Of a stretch of 64,000 nt of DNA, positions 52,652 to 61,458 are shown one piece after another (within the stretch, counting starts at the first letter, position 1; each line of letters begins with the position of its first letter). The notes under the pieces are model-generated. The model did no database searches and had not been told where the DNA came from. It saw only the letters and a program-made list of their open reading frames with translations. Origin of the DNA: UBA5972 sp964588725 (GTDB lineage Bacteria > Pseudomonadota > Alphaproteobacteria > Rhodobacterales > Rhodobacteraceae); the NCBI GenBank assembly GCA_964588725.1, contig CAZPQL010000001.1, positions 30,371 through 94,370 on the forward strand, in the 5' to 3' direction. The translations under genes and the position numbers were made by a program.

Positions 52652-53266
52652 ATGCAGATGTTTTACCGCCCCGGCATTGACAACCACGGCCTGCCGCACA
52701 ATCCGTTTAAGGCCATCGTGTCGCCGCGGCCGATTGCGTGGGTTTCGACGGTCAATGGATCGGGTCAGGCCAATCTGGCGCCATTTTCCTTTTTTAATGG
52801 CATTATTGACGTGCCTCCCATGGTCATGTTCTGCCCCAACGGCACCAAAGTGATCATGGACGAGGTCAAGGACACGCTGGCCAACGTGCGCGCCAATGGT
52901 GAGTTTGTCGTCAATATCGTGTCTTTCGCCATGCGCGAAGCGATGAATGTTTCCAGCGGCACCTATGCGCGCGCGGTCGATGAATTTGAAAGCGCGGGCC
53001 TGACCAAGGGCGAAAGCAAGACCGTCGCCCCGCCCTTTGTGGTTGGCGCGCCGGCTGTTTTGGAATGTACTCTGTGGCGTGAAATCGAAATGCCCAATGG
53101 CGGCGTGATGATCATCGGTTCGGTCAAGGGCATCCACATGCTGGACGAATTTATCAAAGACGGAATTTTTGACGTCACGGCGTACCGCCCAATTGCGCGG
53201 CTGGGGTACAAAGACTACGCGGTGGTGAACGAAGTGTTTCCACTGACGCGGCCGAGTGAGAAATAG
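52652..53266 (+). CDS. Flavin reductase family (FMN-binding) protein
   Basis: The 204-residue protein belongs to the flavin reductase-like/DIM6-NTAB fold that binds FMN. It has PFKAIVSPRPIAWVSTVNGS, NLAPFSFFNGIIDVPPMVMF, GEFVVNIVSFAMREAMNVSS, and CTLWREIEMPNGGVMIIGSV. Such proteins reduce flavin for two-component monooxygenases or act as stand-alone reductases; the partner is not in view. AAAAGGA lies 4 bases before the ATG at 52652. It is divergent from the GNAT-CMD-Rieske pair. Confidence 0.87.
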   Translation: MQMFYRPGIDNHGLPHNPFKAIVSPRPIAWVSTVNGSGQANLAPFSFFNGIIDVPPMVMFCPNGTKVIMDEVKDTLANVRANGEFVVNIVSFAMREAMNVSSGTYARAVDEFESAGLTKGESKTVAPPFVVGAPAVLECTLWREIEMPNGGVMIIGSVKGIHMLDEFIKDGIFDVTAYRPIARLGYKDYAVVNEVFPLTRPSEK

Positions 53267-53375
53267 ACCGACTTACGTTTGGTTGTTGCGGTATCGCGCT
53301 CCCCCACCTTTTTTAATTGGCTTGCATGGGAAATATTAGCTTTCTATTGTGGGGCCAACTCAAATAGGCCACTAA
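53267..53375. other. AT-rich intergenic stretch
   Basis: This is the front half of a 377-bp AT-rich island between the flavin reductase and mtnP. It is clearly lower in GC than its flanks and I see no feature in it. Confidence 0.5.
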
Positions 53376-53630
53376 ATGTTGAATGATCAACTAACTCCTT
53401 TTCTAAGGGAAAATTACGAGTGCCACGAGTGGAAACATGCAAGCGCCATACTTTCCCAGGATTTTGCCAGTGAGTGGAACAAAAAGGATCCATTCTTTGA
53501 CAGAGACCTTAATAATTTTCGACTTTTATTTGACCTAAGAGCAGTCAGCGTAGGAATAATCGTGAAAGGCCTATTATCAGGTATTTGGGTGACATTTCGA
53601 TTTTGCACCAACTGTGCGCTGCCAAATTAA
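53376..53630 (+). CDS. Small AT-rich ORF of unknown origin, possibly a gene remnant
   Basis: An 84-residue frame beginning MLNDQLTPFLRENYECHEWK, then HASAILSQDFASEWNKKDPF. The base use (AT-rich, CTAAGGG, TTTTATTT) differs sharply from every neighbour. The segment HEWKHASAILSQDFASEW reminds me of the N-terminal part of BglII/BstYI-type restriction endonuclease relatives (H-E-W-x-H-A-x-A-I-L), but the match is weak and from memory. The C-terminal residues look unstructured. It ends 13 bp before mtnP. It may be a decayed import or a small host gene; no ribosome site is obvious. Confidence 0.3.
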   Translation: MLNDQLTPFLRENYECHEWKHASAILSQDFASEWNKKDPFFDRDLNNFRLLFDLRAVSVGIIVKGLLSGIWVTFRFCTNCALPN

Positions 53631-53643
53631 ACGGGAGACCCCC

Positions 53644-54516
53644 ATGCAAACCATGATCGGCGTGATCGGCGGCAGTGGTATTTACGATATCGACGGGTTG
53701 GAAAACCCCGAATGGCGGCACGTGGAAACGCCCTGGGGTGAGCCGTCCGACGACATCCTTTTTGGCACGCTTTCCGGTGTCAAAATGGCGTTCCTTCCGC
53801 GTCACGGTCGCGGCCATAAATACAGCCCAACCACCATAAATTACCGCGCCAATATAGACGCCTTGAAACGTTCCGGCGTCACCGATGTGATTTCGGTGTC
53901 CGCCTGCGGCTCGCTGCGCGAACAGATGGCGCCCGGCGATTTCGTCATCGTTGACCAGTTTATCGACCGCACGGTGAACCGCGAAAAAACCTTCTTTGGT
54001 ACGGGATGCGTCGCGCATGTGTCTGTCGCGCACCCCACCTGCCCGCGCCTTGGCGCAGCCTGCATAGAGTCAGCCAAAGCCGAGGGGATTACCGTACATA
54101 ACGGCGGCACCTATCTGGCCATGGAGGGACCGCAGTTTTCAACCTTGGCGGAAAGCCGGATGTACCGCGACAGCTGGGGTGCCGATGTGATCGGCATGAC
54201 CAACATGCCCGAGGCCAAACTGGCGCGCGAGGCAGAGCTGTGCTACGCTAGTGTCGCCATGATCACCGATTACGACAGCTGGCATCCCGACCACGGTGAG
54301 GTCGACGTGACGCAGATCATTCAGACGCTTATGGGCAATGCCGACAGGGCGCGCGGGATGATCGTGCGGGTTGCGGATTTGCTGGGGGATAAGCGCGACC
54401 TGTGCCAACACGGCTGCGACCGCGCGCTCGAATACGCTGTCATGACAACGCCCGAGACCCGCGATCCGGCTCTGGTCGAAAAACTGGGCGCGGTGGCAGG
54501 CCGCGTTCTGACATGA
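53644..54516 (+). CDS. mtnP: S-methyl-5'-thioadenosine phosphorylase
   Basis: MtnP splits methylthioadenosine into adenine and methylthioribose-1-phosphate, clearing the by-product of polyamine and AHL synthesis. The 290-residue protein has the family blocks IGVIGGSGIYDIDGLE, FLPRHGRGHKYSPTTINYRA, SACGSLREQMAPGDFVIVDQ, TYLAMEGPQFSTLAESRMY and VIGMTNMPEAKLAREAELCY. The ATG at 53644 follows ACGGGAGACCCCC. The stop overlaps the ATG of the next small membrane protein. Apt, 1.4 kb downstream, would reuse its adenine. Confidence 0.96.
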   Translation: MQTMIGVIGGSGIYDIDGLENPEWRHVETPWGEPSDDILFGTLSGVKMAFLPRHGRGHKYSPTTINYRANIDALKRSGVTDVISVSACGSLREQMAPGDFVIVDQFIDRTVNREKTFFGTGCVAHVSVAHPTCPRLGAACIESAKAEGITVHNGGTYLAMEGPQFSTLAESRMYRDSWGADVIGMTNMPEAKLAREAELCYASVAMITDYDSWHPDHGEVDVTQIIQTLMGNADRARGMIVRVADLLGDKRDLCQHGCDRALEYAVMTTPETRDPALVEKLGAVAGRVLT

Positions 54517-54869
54517 GAAAAACCCGCACTAAAGAGACCATTGCCAAAAGCCTGCGTCAGTTCTCTCATGACGTATTTGATCTGGTGCGCTGGGGTTCGT
54601 TCGTCGGGATCACCCGATTCCTGTGGCTGGACACGGAAAAGCCGGTTTTCGGTATATTGTACTGGATTTTATCGGCAACATTATTCGCCCATATGAGCGC
54701 GATCTTTCTGCTGCGCACCGATATCGCGATATTTAGTCCCGCAAAAAACTTCACCCAGAAATTTGTCAATAACGCGATCAATATGTTGATTTGTTTGGTT
54801 GCATTTGGTTTGGCCATGTGGGCGCTTGAACTGATGATTATCGGAATTTCAGAACGCTACCGGATTTAG
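54513..54869 (+). CDS. Small membrane protein downstream of mtnP
   Basis: A 118-residue protein with a basic N-terminus (RKTRTKETIAKSLRQFSHD) and two or three hydrophobic segments (VFGILYWILSATLFAHMSAIFLL-type; INMLICLVAFGLAMWALELM). No family is recognised. Its ATG overlaps the mtnP TGA (ATGA), the tightest possible coupling, so it is probably translated with mtnP. It converges with the DUF1989 gene 7 bp away. Role unknown. Confidence 0.7.
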   Translation: MRKTRTKETIAKSLRQFSHDVFDLVRWGSFVGITRFLWLDTEKPVFGILYWILSATLFAHMSAIFLLRTDIAIFSPAKNFTQKFVNNAINMLICLVAFGLAMWALELMIIGISERYRI

Positions 54870-54876
54870 GGTTTCA

Positions 54877-55740
54877 TCAGGCGCTGACTTTGGCGTGCCG
54901 ATAGGCGTTGACCGACGGGGGTTGCCACGACGCCAAAGTGTCGGGATCGGGTTTAAATATTTCTATGAGCAGAGGATAACACGGCGTGATATCGTCTGAA
55001 TGGGTGGCCGAGCAATCGCCGCCGGGACAGGCCGACAGCGCGCCCAGTAGATCGATTTCGGCGAAAAATTCCAGATAATCGCCCGGGCGCACCGGGCTGG
55101 CCTTCATGAAATACTGGTGCGTGTCACGTGTAAATCCGGTGCACATGAATACGTTCAGCACGTCGTGGATATAGGGCTCGACCTGTTCCACCGACAGGCC
55201 GGTCGCCGACGTCATGGCGCGGATCAGATTGGAATGGCAGCAGTGGTGGTAATCCGCACCCGAAAGCAGCCGGTTGGTGTAGGGATCACAGCGCGTGCCG
55301 ATCACGTCGTGCAATCCGCCACCGTCTTTGTCCCAACCGTACCAATCCAGCGTGTCGCATGTAATCGTCGCCATGGGACGCAAGTATGGAAAAGACGACC
55401 ACATGCGATCCCCCACTGACAGATGTGTGCCATGCAGCGCCCGTGTTTTACCGCTGTAAAATCGCTCGGAAAGATCATGCGCGTTCCACAGGTTCAAATC
55501 CCCGACTTGCGGACCGTCGACCGAAGTAATGCGGAAAAAATGTCCAGCGGGAACTTTGAACGTCGCCGCCTCACGCGGGCGGGCGACGGTTTGGTCAATT
55601 TTTTGCCCTGACTTTCGCGCGATGCGATATTTTTCCATTGGAGGTTGAGGCAGGGTGTCCGGTGGATAAGCAATGACCGGCAGGGCCCCGGCACGGGCAA
55701 TGGCGTCGCGCGGCGCTTGGTGTTCCGGAGAATTTTTCAC
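54877..55740 (-). CDS. DUF1989 (urea carboxylase-associated) family protein
   Basis: A 287-residue cytoplasmic protein of the DUF1989 family, which is often found with urea carboxylase or in amine/guanidine metabolism. It has VPAGHFFRITSVDGPQVGDL, ERFYSGKTRALHGTHLSVGD, WYGWDKDGGGLHDVIGTRCD, and a Cys/His-rich patch YHHCCHSNLIRA, with further Cys near the end (SACPGGDCS). The GTG at 55740 has AGGATC upstream. No urea carboxylase lies near, so its role here is open. It is divergent from apt and separates it from mtnP. Confidence 0.85.
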   Translation of the reverse strand: MKNSPEHQAPRDAIARAGALPVIAYPPDTLPQPPMEKYRIARKSGQKIDQTVARPREAATFKVPAGHFFRITSVDGPQVGDLNLWNAHDLSERFYSGKTRALHGTHLSVGDRMWSSFPYLRPMATITCDTLDWYGWDKDGGGLHDVIGTRCDPYTNRLLSGADYHHCCHSNLIRAMTSATGLSVEQVEPYIHDVLNVFMCTGFTRDTHQYFMKASPVRPGDYLEFFAEIDLLGALSACPGGDCSATHSDDITPCYPLLIEIFKPDPDTLASWQPPSVNAYRHAKVSA

Positions 55741-55886
55741 GGGCAGATCCTATTTTGCAGGGCCGGGCGATGCGGCACCGGCAAATACAAATTGACAGGG
55801 CAATTATTTTTTGGCCAGCGGTTTCGCACCCAGTGCAATCACGTTATCACAACAGGCGCGCAGTTTATATCCCAGAGGTCCGCACC

Positions 55887-56426
55887 ATGAAACCATCGAG
55901 AGACGTCAAAGATTACATCCGCAACATTCCCGATTTTCCTACCAAAGGCATCATGTTTCGCGATGTGACGACGTTATTTGCCGATGCCCGCGGATTTCGT
56001 ATTGCCATAGATCAATTGTTGCACCCTTACGCGGGGATGCGCATCGATAAGGTTGTCGGGTTGGAGGCGCGCGGTTTTATCCTTGGCGGCGCCATTGCGC
56101 ATCAGCTGTCGGTTGGTTTCGTACCGATCCGCAAACAGGGTAAGTTGCCCGGCGCGACGTTCAGCCAGGAGTATACGCTGGAATACGGTAAAGCGGTGAT
56201 GGAGGTGCACGATGATGCGCTCAAGCCGGGCGATCGTGTATTGGTGATCGACGATCTGCTGGCCACGGGCGGCACGGCAGAGGCCGGACTGAAACTACTT
56301 GAAAGGCTGGGTGCCGAAGTCGTTGGCTGTGCGTTCGTGATCGATCTGCCCGCATTGGGCGGACGCGCACTGTTGGAAAGTCTGGGGATGAAGGTTCATG
56401 TGCTGTGCGCATTTGAAGGCGAATGA
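55887..56426 (+). CDS. apt: Adenine phosphoribosyltransferase
   Basis: Apt joins adenine with PRPP to give AMP, a salvage step. The 179-residue protein has IRNIPDFPTKGIMFRDVTTL at the N-terminus, the substrate strand KVVGLEARGFILGGAIAHQL, and the PRPP loop VLVIDDLLATGGTAEAGLKL. The ATG at 55887 fits the family; upstream frames are unlike it, and CAGAGG precedes it. It can recycle adenine from MtnP. It is divergent from the DUF1989 gene and converges with the LysM gene. Confidence 0.97.
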   Translation: MKPSRDVKDYIRNIPDFPTKGIMFRDVTTLFADARGFRIAIDQLLHPYAGMRIDKVVGLEARGFILGGAIAHQLSVGFVPIRKQGKLPGATFSQEYTLEYGKAVMEVHDDALKPGDRVLVIDDLLATGGTAEAGLKLLERLGAEVVGCAFVIDLPALGGRALLESLGMKVHVLCAFEGE

Positions 56427-56518
56427 GGCCCGAAGGTCCGTAAGCGGCAGTGGCTTGCGTTTGACCAGCTTCATACCGTCCCGCTTATTCCTGCAAATTT
56501 TCCGTCCGGTGCTCTGGC

Positions 56519-56551
56519 CAAAAAAACCACCCGCCAAGCGCGACGGGTGGT
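56519..56551 (-). terminator. Intrinsic terminator of the LysM gene
   Basis: ACCACCCG (56526-56533) and CGGGTGGT (56544-56551) form a perfect 8-bp stem with a 10-base loop. On the reverse strand it is followed by a run of Ts (56525-56519). It starts 25 bases after the LysM gene stop and could also stop apt transcription. Confidence 0.8.
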
Positions 56552-56575
56552 CGATTTTCTGCCAAGGCCACAGAG

Positions 56576-57307
56576 TCACACGTCGGGTCGCGGAATATAT
56601 AGCCGTTGACCCGCGTAGATCCGGTCAGGATCAGTCAGCCGATCCGGGTTAGCGGCAAAAATAACCGGATAAAGCGATGCATCGCCATACGCCCGCAGCG
56701 CAATCCCGCCAAGATTATCCAATGGCAGTACCTTGTAATAATGCTTGCCGCCGGATTTGGTCAGTTGCATGTGCGGCACAAACGGGAACGAAGCCTGTAC
56801 CGGCCCCTGCGCGAGCGACGCCGCTTCAGACGTCAGTGCCGTAGGAATTTCGGTGCCTTGCGACAAAGCGGTGGCCTTGAGCAGAGCGACAAACTGGTCG
56901 GTGTCCACCGATCCCGAGGCCGACCGAAGTTCGTTCGGAACGACGATTTCGCCGGTGACAACCGCCTCTTCCAGCAACGCCGAAATATAGTTGTCTGAAC
57001 GCCCCTCAAGCAGCGCACTTGATACGAGTTCAGACAGATTCTTTTCATCGCCGGATTCTGTTGAATGTTCGGTGTCGGCCCCAAGAGCCGATAGAACGCT
57101 GTCTGTCAGATTGCGCATCTCGGGGTCGGTTTCGGCGGGTGGTGGCGTTGTGGGTTTGACGCCAAGTCCGGCCAAAACGCCCTCGGTCATTTTGCGCATT
57201 TTCTCGTCTTCGTCGGTGTCTTGTGCGTAGGCGCCAAAAGCCGTCGTCAGCACAAATGAGGACACCAGAGCGACGCGCGAAAAGAAAGTTGAGTTTGGTA
57301 TAGTCAC
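56576..57307 (-). CDS. Exported LysM-domain protein
   Basis: A 243-residue protein from the GTG at 57307, with AGGAT upstream. A signal peptide (FFSRVALVSSFVLTTAFGAYA) precedes an acidic, low-complexity middle (DTDEDEKMRKMTEGVLAGLG; two similar LTDSVL/LTEGVL-type segments). The C-terminal LysM domain covers about residues 190-240 (YKVLPLDNLGGIALRAYGDA, SLYPVIFAANPDRLTDPDRI). LysM binds peptidoglycan, so it acts in the periplasm or at the cell wall. The enzymatic role is unclear. It follows the rhodanese gene by 22 bp on the same strand. Confidence 0.82.
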   Translation of the reverse strand: MTIPNSTFFSRVALVSSFVLTTAFGAYAQDTDEDEKMRKMTEGVLAGLGVKPTTPPPAETDPEMRNLTDSVLSALGADTEHSTESGDEKNLSELVSSALLEGRSDNYISALLEEAVVTGEIVVPNELRSASGSVDTDQFVALLKATALSQGTEIPTALTSEAASLAQGPVQASFPFVPHMQLTKSGGKHYYKVLPLDNLGGIALRAYGDASLYPVIFAANPDRLTDPDRIYAGQRLYIPRPDV

Positions 57308-57328
57308 GATCAGTATCCTTATCCCTGA

Positions 57329-57952
57329 TTATCCGGGTACTTCTACAGACAGACCAAGCATCAGCCAGTTCTGCATGCCACCGCGATAGTAAAAAAGCTT
57401 GTTGGCGGGATAGCCCACTTTGATCAAGTTCCGGATCATGGTCGGCGACTGATCGCACCACGGGCCGTTACAAAAAACAAGCAGTTCCTGCGCCTGATCA
57501 AAATTCCAACTGTTGTTACTTTGCACAGCGCCAAGGGCAGCCAGAATATCGTCACGATAGTAATTCTGTTCGTCAACGGTTGAAAACGGCACGTTCACTG
57601 CGCCGGGTATGGTGCCGGCCTGATAGAAATCCGGTATCCGCGCGTCGATTAACAAACCGCGCCCCGAAGACGCCGTGGTTTGCAGAAATTTCATCAGTTC
57701 AATTTCGCCGACGGTGATTACACCGGGTGCAGCTTCCATTGGGTGGATACAAAACGGCGGACAGGCGCGTGATGTTTTTGTAAATCCGCCTTCGAGCCGG
57801 TGGTTCTGGTCCTGATCGCGCTCGATGGTAATTGCGCGTCCACGAATTGTCGCCACGATCTTGGAAACATCTGGTTGAATCCGGACTTCCTGGGCCTCAG
57901 CGGTAGTAGCGAAAACGCCAAACAGTAGTGTTGTCATAAGCCACATACGCAT
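57329..57952 (-). CDS. Exported rhodanese-like protein
   Basis: The 207-residue protein has a signal peptide (LMTTLLFGVFATTAEA) and a rhodanese domain from about residue 78 (VITVGEIELMKFLQTTAS; LIDARIPDFYQAGTIPGAVN). The active-site Cys is C161 in FCNGPWCDQSP, with the unusual second Cys at C166. An N-terminal CPPFC pair (C64, C68) precedes the domain. Periplasmic rhodaneses of this kind occur in many Rhodobacteraceae; the sulfur substrate is unknown. AAGGAGGATG lies upstream of the ATG at 57952. The LysM gene follows by 22 bp. Confidence 0.87.
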   Translation of the reverse strand: MRMWLMTTLLFGVFATTAEAQEVRIQPDVSKIVATIRGRAITIERDQDQNHRLEGGFTKTSRACPPFCIHPMEAAPGVITVGEIELMKFLQTTASSGRGLLIDARIPDFYQAGTIPGAVNVPFSTVDEQNYYRDDILAALGAVQSNNSWNFDQAQELLVFCNGPWCDQSPTMIRNLIKVGYPANKLFYYRGGMQNWLMLGLSVEVPG

Positions 57953-58210
57953 AGCTCATCCTCCTTAAAAGTTTCTCAGTGTAGCGAGTGAAATTTAAGT
58001 ACGCGACCGAACATAGAATTTTTTCATTTACGGTCAATGCATTAGACAACGCGCACCCGCAACTAAAACGGCCAACTATGAAAATGTGGCGCAAAAAACA
58101 CATTTGACCCGATGATTGTATTAGGGCGCGCAACAACCATAGATATTGCAATGCAATGTTTCGGTTTCGCGGTTTTGAAAATACTGCGACGGCGTACATT
58201 TTGTTCAAAT

Positions 58211-59869
58211 TCAGGCGTTGTCGCGCCATTTATTGACGATCGGATAGCGTCGGTCGAGCCAAAATGCCTTGCCCGACGTGCGTGTTCCGGGCGCAGATTG
58301 GTAGCGTTTGTATTCGGACGTATATATCAACTGTTCAATGCGCTTGACGGTCGCGCGATCAAATCCCGCCGCCACGATATCGGCAACGGACTGATCCTTG
58401 TCGATCAGCCGCTCCAGAATCGGGTCCAAAACGTCGTATGGCGGCAGCGAATCTGCGTCTTTCTGGTTGGCGCGAAGCTCTGCCGAGGGGGGTTTTTCGA
58501 TGACATGCCGCGGGATAACTTCGCCCGCCGGTCCCTGCATCCAGTCGCGGTGATTTTCGTTGCGCCAACGGCTGGTTTCAAAAACGCGGGTTTTGTAAAG
58601 GTCCTTGATCGGGTTGTAACCGCCGGCCATGTCGCCATAAATCGTGGCGTAGCCAACCGCGACTTCGGATTTGTTGCCGGTAGTCAGAAGCATGTCACCC
58701 ATTTTGTTGCTAAGTGCCATCAGCAGCAACCCGCGCAGGCGCGACTGGATGTTTTCCTCGGTCACATCGGGCGCGCGTCCGTCAAAAACCGGCGCAAGCG
58801 TTTGGGAAACGACGTCGCGCGCCGCGTCGATTGGCAGGGTATCCAGTGAACAGCCCAGCACATTTACCACCGCCTTTGCGTCATCAAGCGAATCCTTTGC
58901 TGTAAATTCCGAAGGCATCATCACGCAGCGCACGTTTGCAGGGCCTAATGCATCGACAGCAACTGCAGCCACCAGAGCGCTGTCGATACCGCCCGACAAC
59001 CCCAACAAAACGCGTTCGAATCCGGATTTGTGTACATAGTCGCGCAGTCCTTCGACAATGGCACGGTAGTCCTGTTCTTTTGCGTTGCCGATTGTCGCAA
59101 GTTCACCCGGAACAACGCGCCAGCCCGCATCAGTATCTTCAAAATCGACGCAGCAAAAAACTTCGTCAAACAGTGGCAGTTGCAACGCCAGCGCCCCGTT
59201 GGGATTCAGCACGAATGACCCGCCGTCAAACACCTGATCATCCTGACCACCAACCATGTTCAGATAGACCACCGGCATCGCGTTGCCCACGGCACGCGCA
59301 ACCATCATTGATTGGCGCGCGGCCAGCTTATCGCGAAAATAGGGCGACCCGTTGACGGTCAGCAAGACCTGAGCTCCCGATTCGGCCATGGTCTCGCATA
59401 GCCCATCGTGCCAGGCGTCTTCGCAAATCGGAGTACCGATGCGCAACCCGTCGATCTGGTAGGGGCCGGAGATCCTGTCGGCGTCAAACAGGCGGGCTTC
59501 GTCAAACAGCGCAAAATTCGGCAAGTGAAATTTCTTGATCACTGTGTGAACTTTACCGTCCTTCAACACGAAATAGGCGTTGAACAGCCTGTCGCCTTTT
59601 TGCAGGGGGCCACCCACACCCACAGCCGGGCCATGTGCGCAGTCGGTCGCCAACGCCTGCACATGCGCCATGCAATCGGCAACAAATGCGGGTTTTCTGA
59701 TCAGATCCTGCGCCTGATACCCCGGCAGAAACATTTCCGGCAGCGCCACCATATTCGCACCGGCGTCGCTGGCTGCGCGAAATGCACGTCTCACCTTGTC
59801 AGCATTGCCCGAAAGATCGCCGACGCAGGGATTAAATTGTGCAAGACCAAGACGGAACGCGGCGCGCAT
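58211..59869 (-). CDS. nadE: Glutamine-dependent NAD+ synthetase
   Basis: NadE amidates nicotinate adenine dinucleotide to NAD+, taking ammonia from glutamine. The 552-residue protein has an N-terminal nitrilase-type glutaminase domain (LPEMFLPGYQ with E, KKFHLPNFALFDEAR, TPICEDAWHDG with C) and the synthetase domain with the P-loop LLGLSGGIDSALVAAVAVDA and TGNKSEVAVGYATIYGD. The ATG at 59869 yields the family length; an upstream in-frame codon at 59908 adds 13 unconserved residues. It stands alone in the gap before the rhodanese gene. Confidence 0.96.
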   Translation of the reverse strand: MRAAFRLGLAQFNPCVGDLSGNADKVRRAFRAASDAGANMVALPEMFLPGYQAQDLIRKPAFVADCMAHVQALATDCAHGPAVGVGGPLQKGDRLFNAYFVLKDGKVHTVIKKFHLPNFALFDEARLFDADRISGPYQIDGLRIGTPICEDAWHDGLCETMAESGAQVLLTVNGSPYFRDKLAARQSMMVARAVGNAMPVVYLNMVGGQDDQVFDGGSFVLNPNGALALQLPLFDEVFCCVDFEDTDAGWRVVPGELATIGNAKEQDYRAIVEGLRDYVHKSGFERVLLGLSGGIDSALVAAVAVDALGPANVRCVMMPSEFTAKDSLDDAKAVVNVLGCSLDTLPIDAARDVVSQTLAPVFDGRAPDVTEENIQSRLRGLLLMALSNKMGDMLLTTGNKSEVAVGYATIYGDMAGGYNPIKDLYKTRVFETSRWRNENHRDWMQGPAGEVIPRHVIEKPPSAELRANQKDADSLPPYDVLDPILERLIDKDQSVADIVAAGFDRATVKRIEQLIYTSEYKRYQSAPGTRTSGKAFWLDRRYPIVNKWRDNA

Positions 59870-60052
59870 GGCTGGAACTCCGGCAAACACGGTAAATTGA
59901 CGACGCATCCTTAGCAGAACTCAAGAGGAATGAAAGACTGTCGCAGGGGAAAACCATTGTCAGCCAAATGCCAAAGCCTTAGGATCGGTTCAGGGCAACA
60001 AATCTTGTATAACGGCAAGCCGGAGGCGGGGACGCACATCCCTGAAAATCGT

Positions 60053-61456
60053 TTGAAAATACACAGCACCGCATTTGTGATTTTTTTGGCGTCGGTTTAT
60101 CCGGCTTTGCCTGTTCTTGCGCAATCGTCGGGCGAGATCGTCACCCGCGAATATGATCAGGGCGGAATCTACGAAGGGACGTTCAAAGACGGCAAACAGC
60201 ACGGCACCGGCACCTATCGACTGCCCAACGGTTACGAATACACCGGCGAATGGTTTGAAGGTGAAATACGGGGTCAGGGCGAAGCAAAATTCCCCAACGG
60301 GTCGGTTTACAAGGGCGCGTTCGTGGCTGGCAAACCTGTGGGTCAGGGCAAGATTACCTTTGCCGATGGCGGCACTTACGTTGGCAGTTGGGTCGACGGC
60401 AAGATTTCCGGTCACGGCGTGGCCAAATACGCCAACGGCGTGCGCTATGAAGGCGAATTCGCCAACGCCCTGCACCACGGGATCGGCCGCATGGAAAGCC
60501 CCAACGGCTATGTTTACGATGGCACTTGGGTCAACGGGATCAAAGACGGGCGGGGCACGATCACTTATCCCGACGGCGCGCGGTACGACGGCGAAATCGT
60601 CAGCGGCGTGCGCGAAGGTCAGGGGTCATTGGAAATGCCCGATGGGCTGTCCTACACGGGGGCGTGGAAAAACGGCCAGATCAACGGTCTGGGCGTGCTG
60701 ACGCAAGCCAACGGTGACGTCTACGAGGGCCTGTTGGTCAACGGCCAGCGCGACGGAATTGGCGTGGTGCGCTACGCCAACGGCGATGTTTACGAAGGTA
60801 ATTTTGACAACGACAAACGTCAGGGACAGGGGCTTTTTACGGGTGCTGACGGCTATGTATACGATGGTTCGTGGGTCGAGGGGCGCATCGAGGGCACGGG
60901 CCGCGTGGTCTATCCCGACGGGTCGGTCTACGAAGGTGAATTTGCCCACGATCAGGCGCACGGCAACGGCACGATCACCTACAAAGACGGATCGTCCTAT
61001 TCGGGCGCCTGGGTAGATGGTGTGATCGAAGGCAAAGGCGTGGCCTCTTATGCCAACGGGTTGGTTTATGAAGGTGAATTCAAAAACGCCAAGAACCACG
61101 GGATGGGCACAATGACCTATTCCGATGGCTACAAATACGTCGGTGAATGGCGTGACGGGCTGCGTCACGGCGAGGGCACAGCAACCTATGCTGACGGCAC
61201 GGTCTATGTGGGGGGGTTTGTTGCCGGGCAACGACAGGGCAGCGGACGAATAACAATGCCCGATTCTTTCAAATACGAAGGTGCGTGGCGCGACGGCGAA
61301 ATCGACGGTGAAGGCGTGGCCACCTATGCAAACGGTGACGTTTACGCTGGGTTTTTCCGCGCCGGCAAGCGTCAGGGACAAGGCAAGATGACCTACGCCA
61401 GTGGCCAGGTCGTGGAAGGCAAGTGGGTCGACGGACGACCCGTCGCAGAGGAGTAA
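60053..61456 (+). CDS. Exported MORN-repeat protein
   Basis: From the TTG at 60053 the protein is 467 residues, beginning with a clean signal peptide (KIHSTAFVIFLASVYPALPV, LAQ). An ATG at 59930 would add 41 residues before it and has no good ribosome site. Almost all the rest is about 18 to 19 MORN repeats of 23 residues (YEGEFxxGxxHGxGxxxYxDG), running to near the end. MORN repeats mediate protein or lipid contacts, and the export signal points to a periplasmic or surface role. It is followed 3 bp later by a second exported gene, so it heads a three-gene unit. Confidence 0.85.
   Translation: MKIHSTAFVIFLASVYPALPVLAQSSGEIVTREYDQGGIYEGTFKDGKQHGTGTYRLPNGYEYTGEWFEGEIRGQGEAKFPNGSVYKGAFVAGKPVGQGKITFADGGTYVGSWVDGKISGHGVAKYANGVRYEGEFANALHHGIGRMESPNGYVYDGTWVNGIKDGRGTITYPDGARYDGEIVSGVREGQGSLEMPDGLSYTGAWKNGQINGLGVLTQANGDVYEGLLVNGQRDGIGVVRYANGDVYEGNFDNDKRQGQGLFTGADGYVYDGSWVEGRIEGTGRVVYPDGSVYEGEFAHDQAHGNGTITYKDGSSYSGAWVDGVIEGKGVASYANGLVYEGEFKNAKNHGMGTMTYSDGYKYVGEWRDGLRHGEGTATYADGTVYVGGFVAGQRQGSGRITMPDSFKYEGAWRDGEIDGEGVATYANGDVYAGFFRAGKRQGQGKMTYASGQVVEGKWVDGRPVAEE
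60170..61441 (+). repeat. MORN-coding tandem repeats (69-bp period)
   Basis: About 18 imperfect units of 69 bp encode the MORN motifs, which gives recurring TACGAAGG, GGCGAA and CACGGG blocks. They are coding repeats, not CRISPR. Confidence 0.85.
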
Positions 61457-61458
61457 AC

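Noticed and set aside
57953..58210. Small gene in the rhodanese/nadE gap
   Set aside because: The available frames overlap both neighbours, lack ribosome sites and resemble no family; the gap is AT-rich and probably promoter DNA.
60170..61441. Possible tandem repeat array or CRISPR
   Set aside because: The 69-bp units are in frame and encode MORN motifs.
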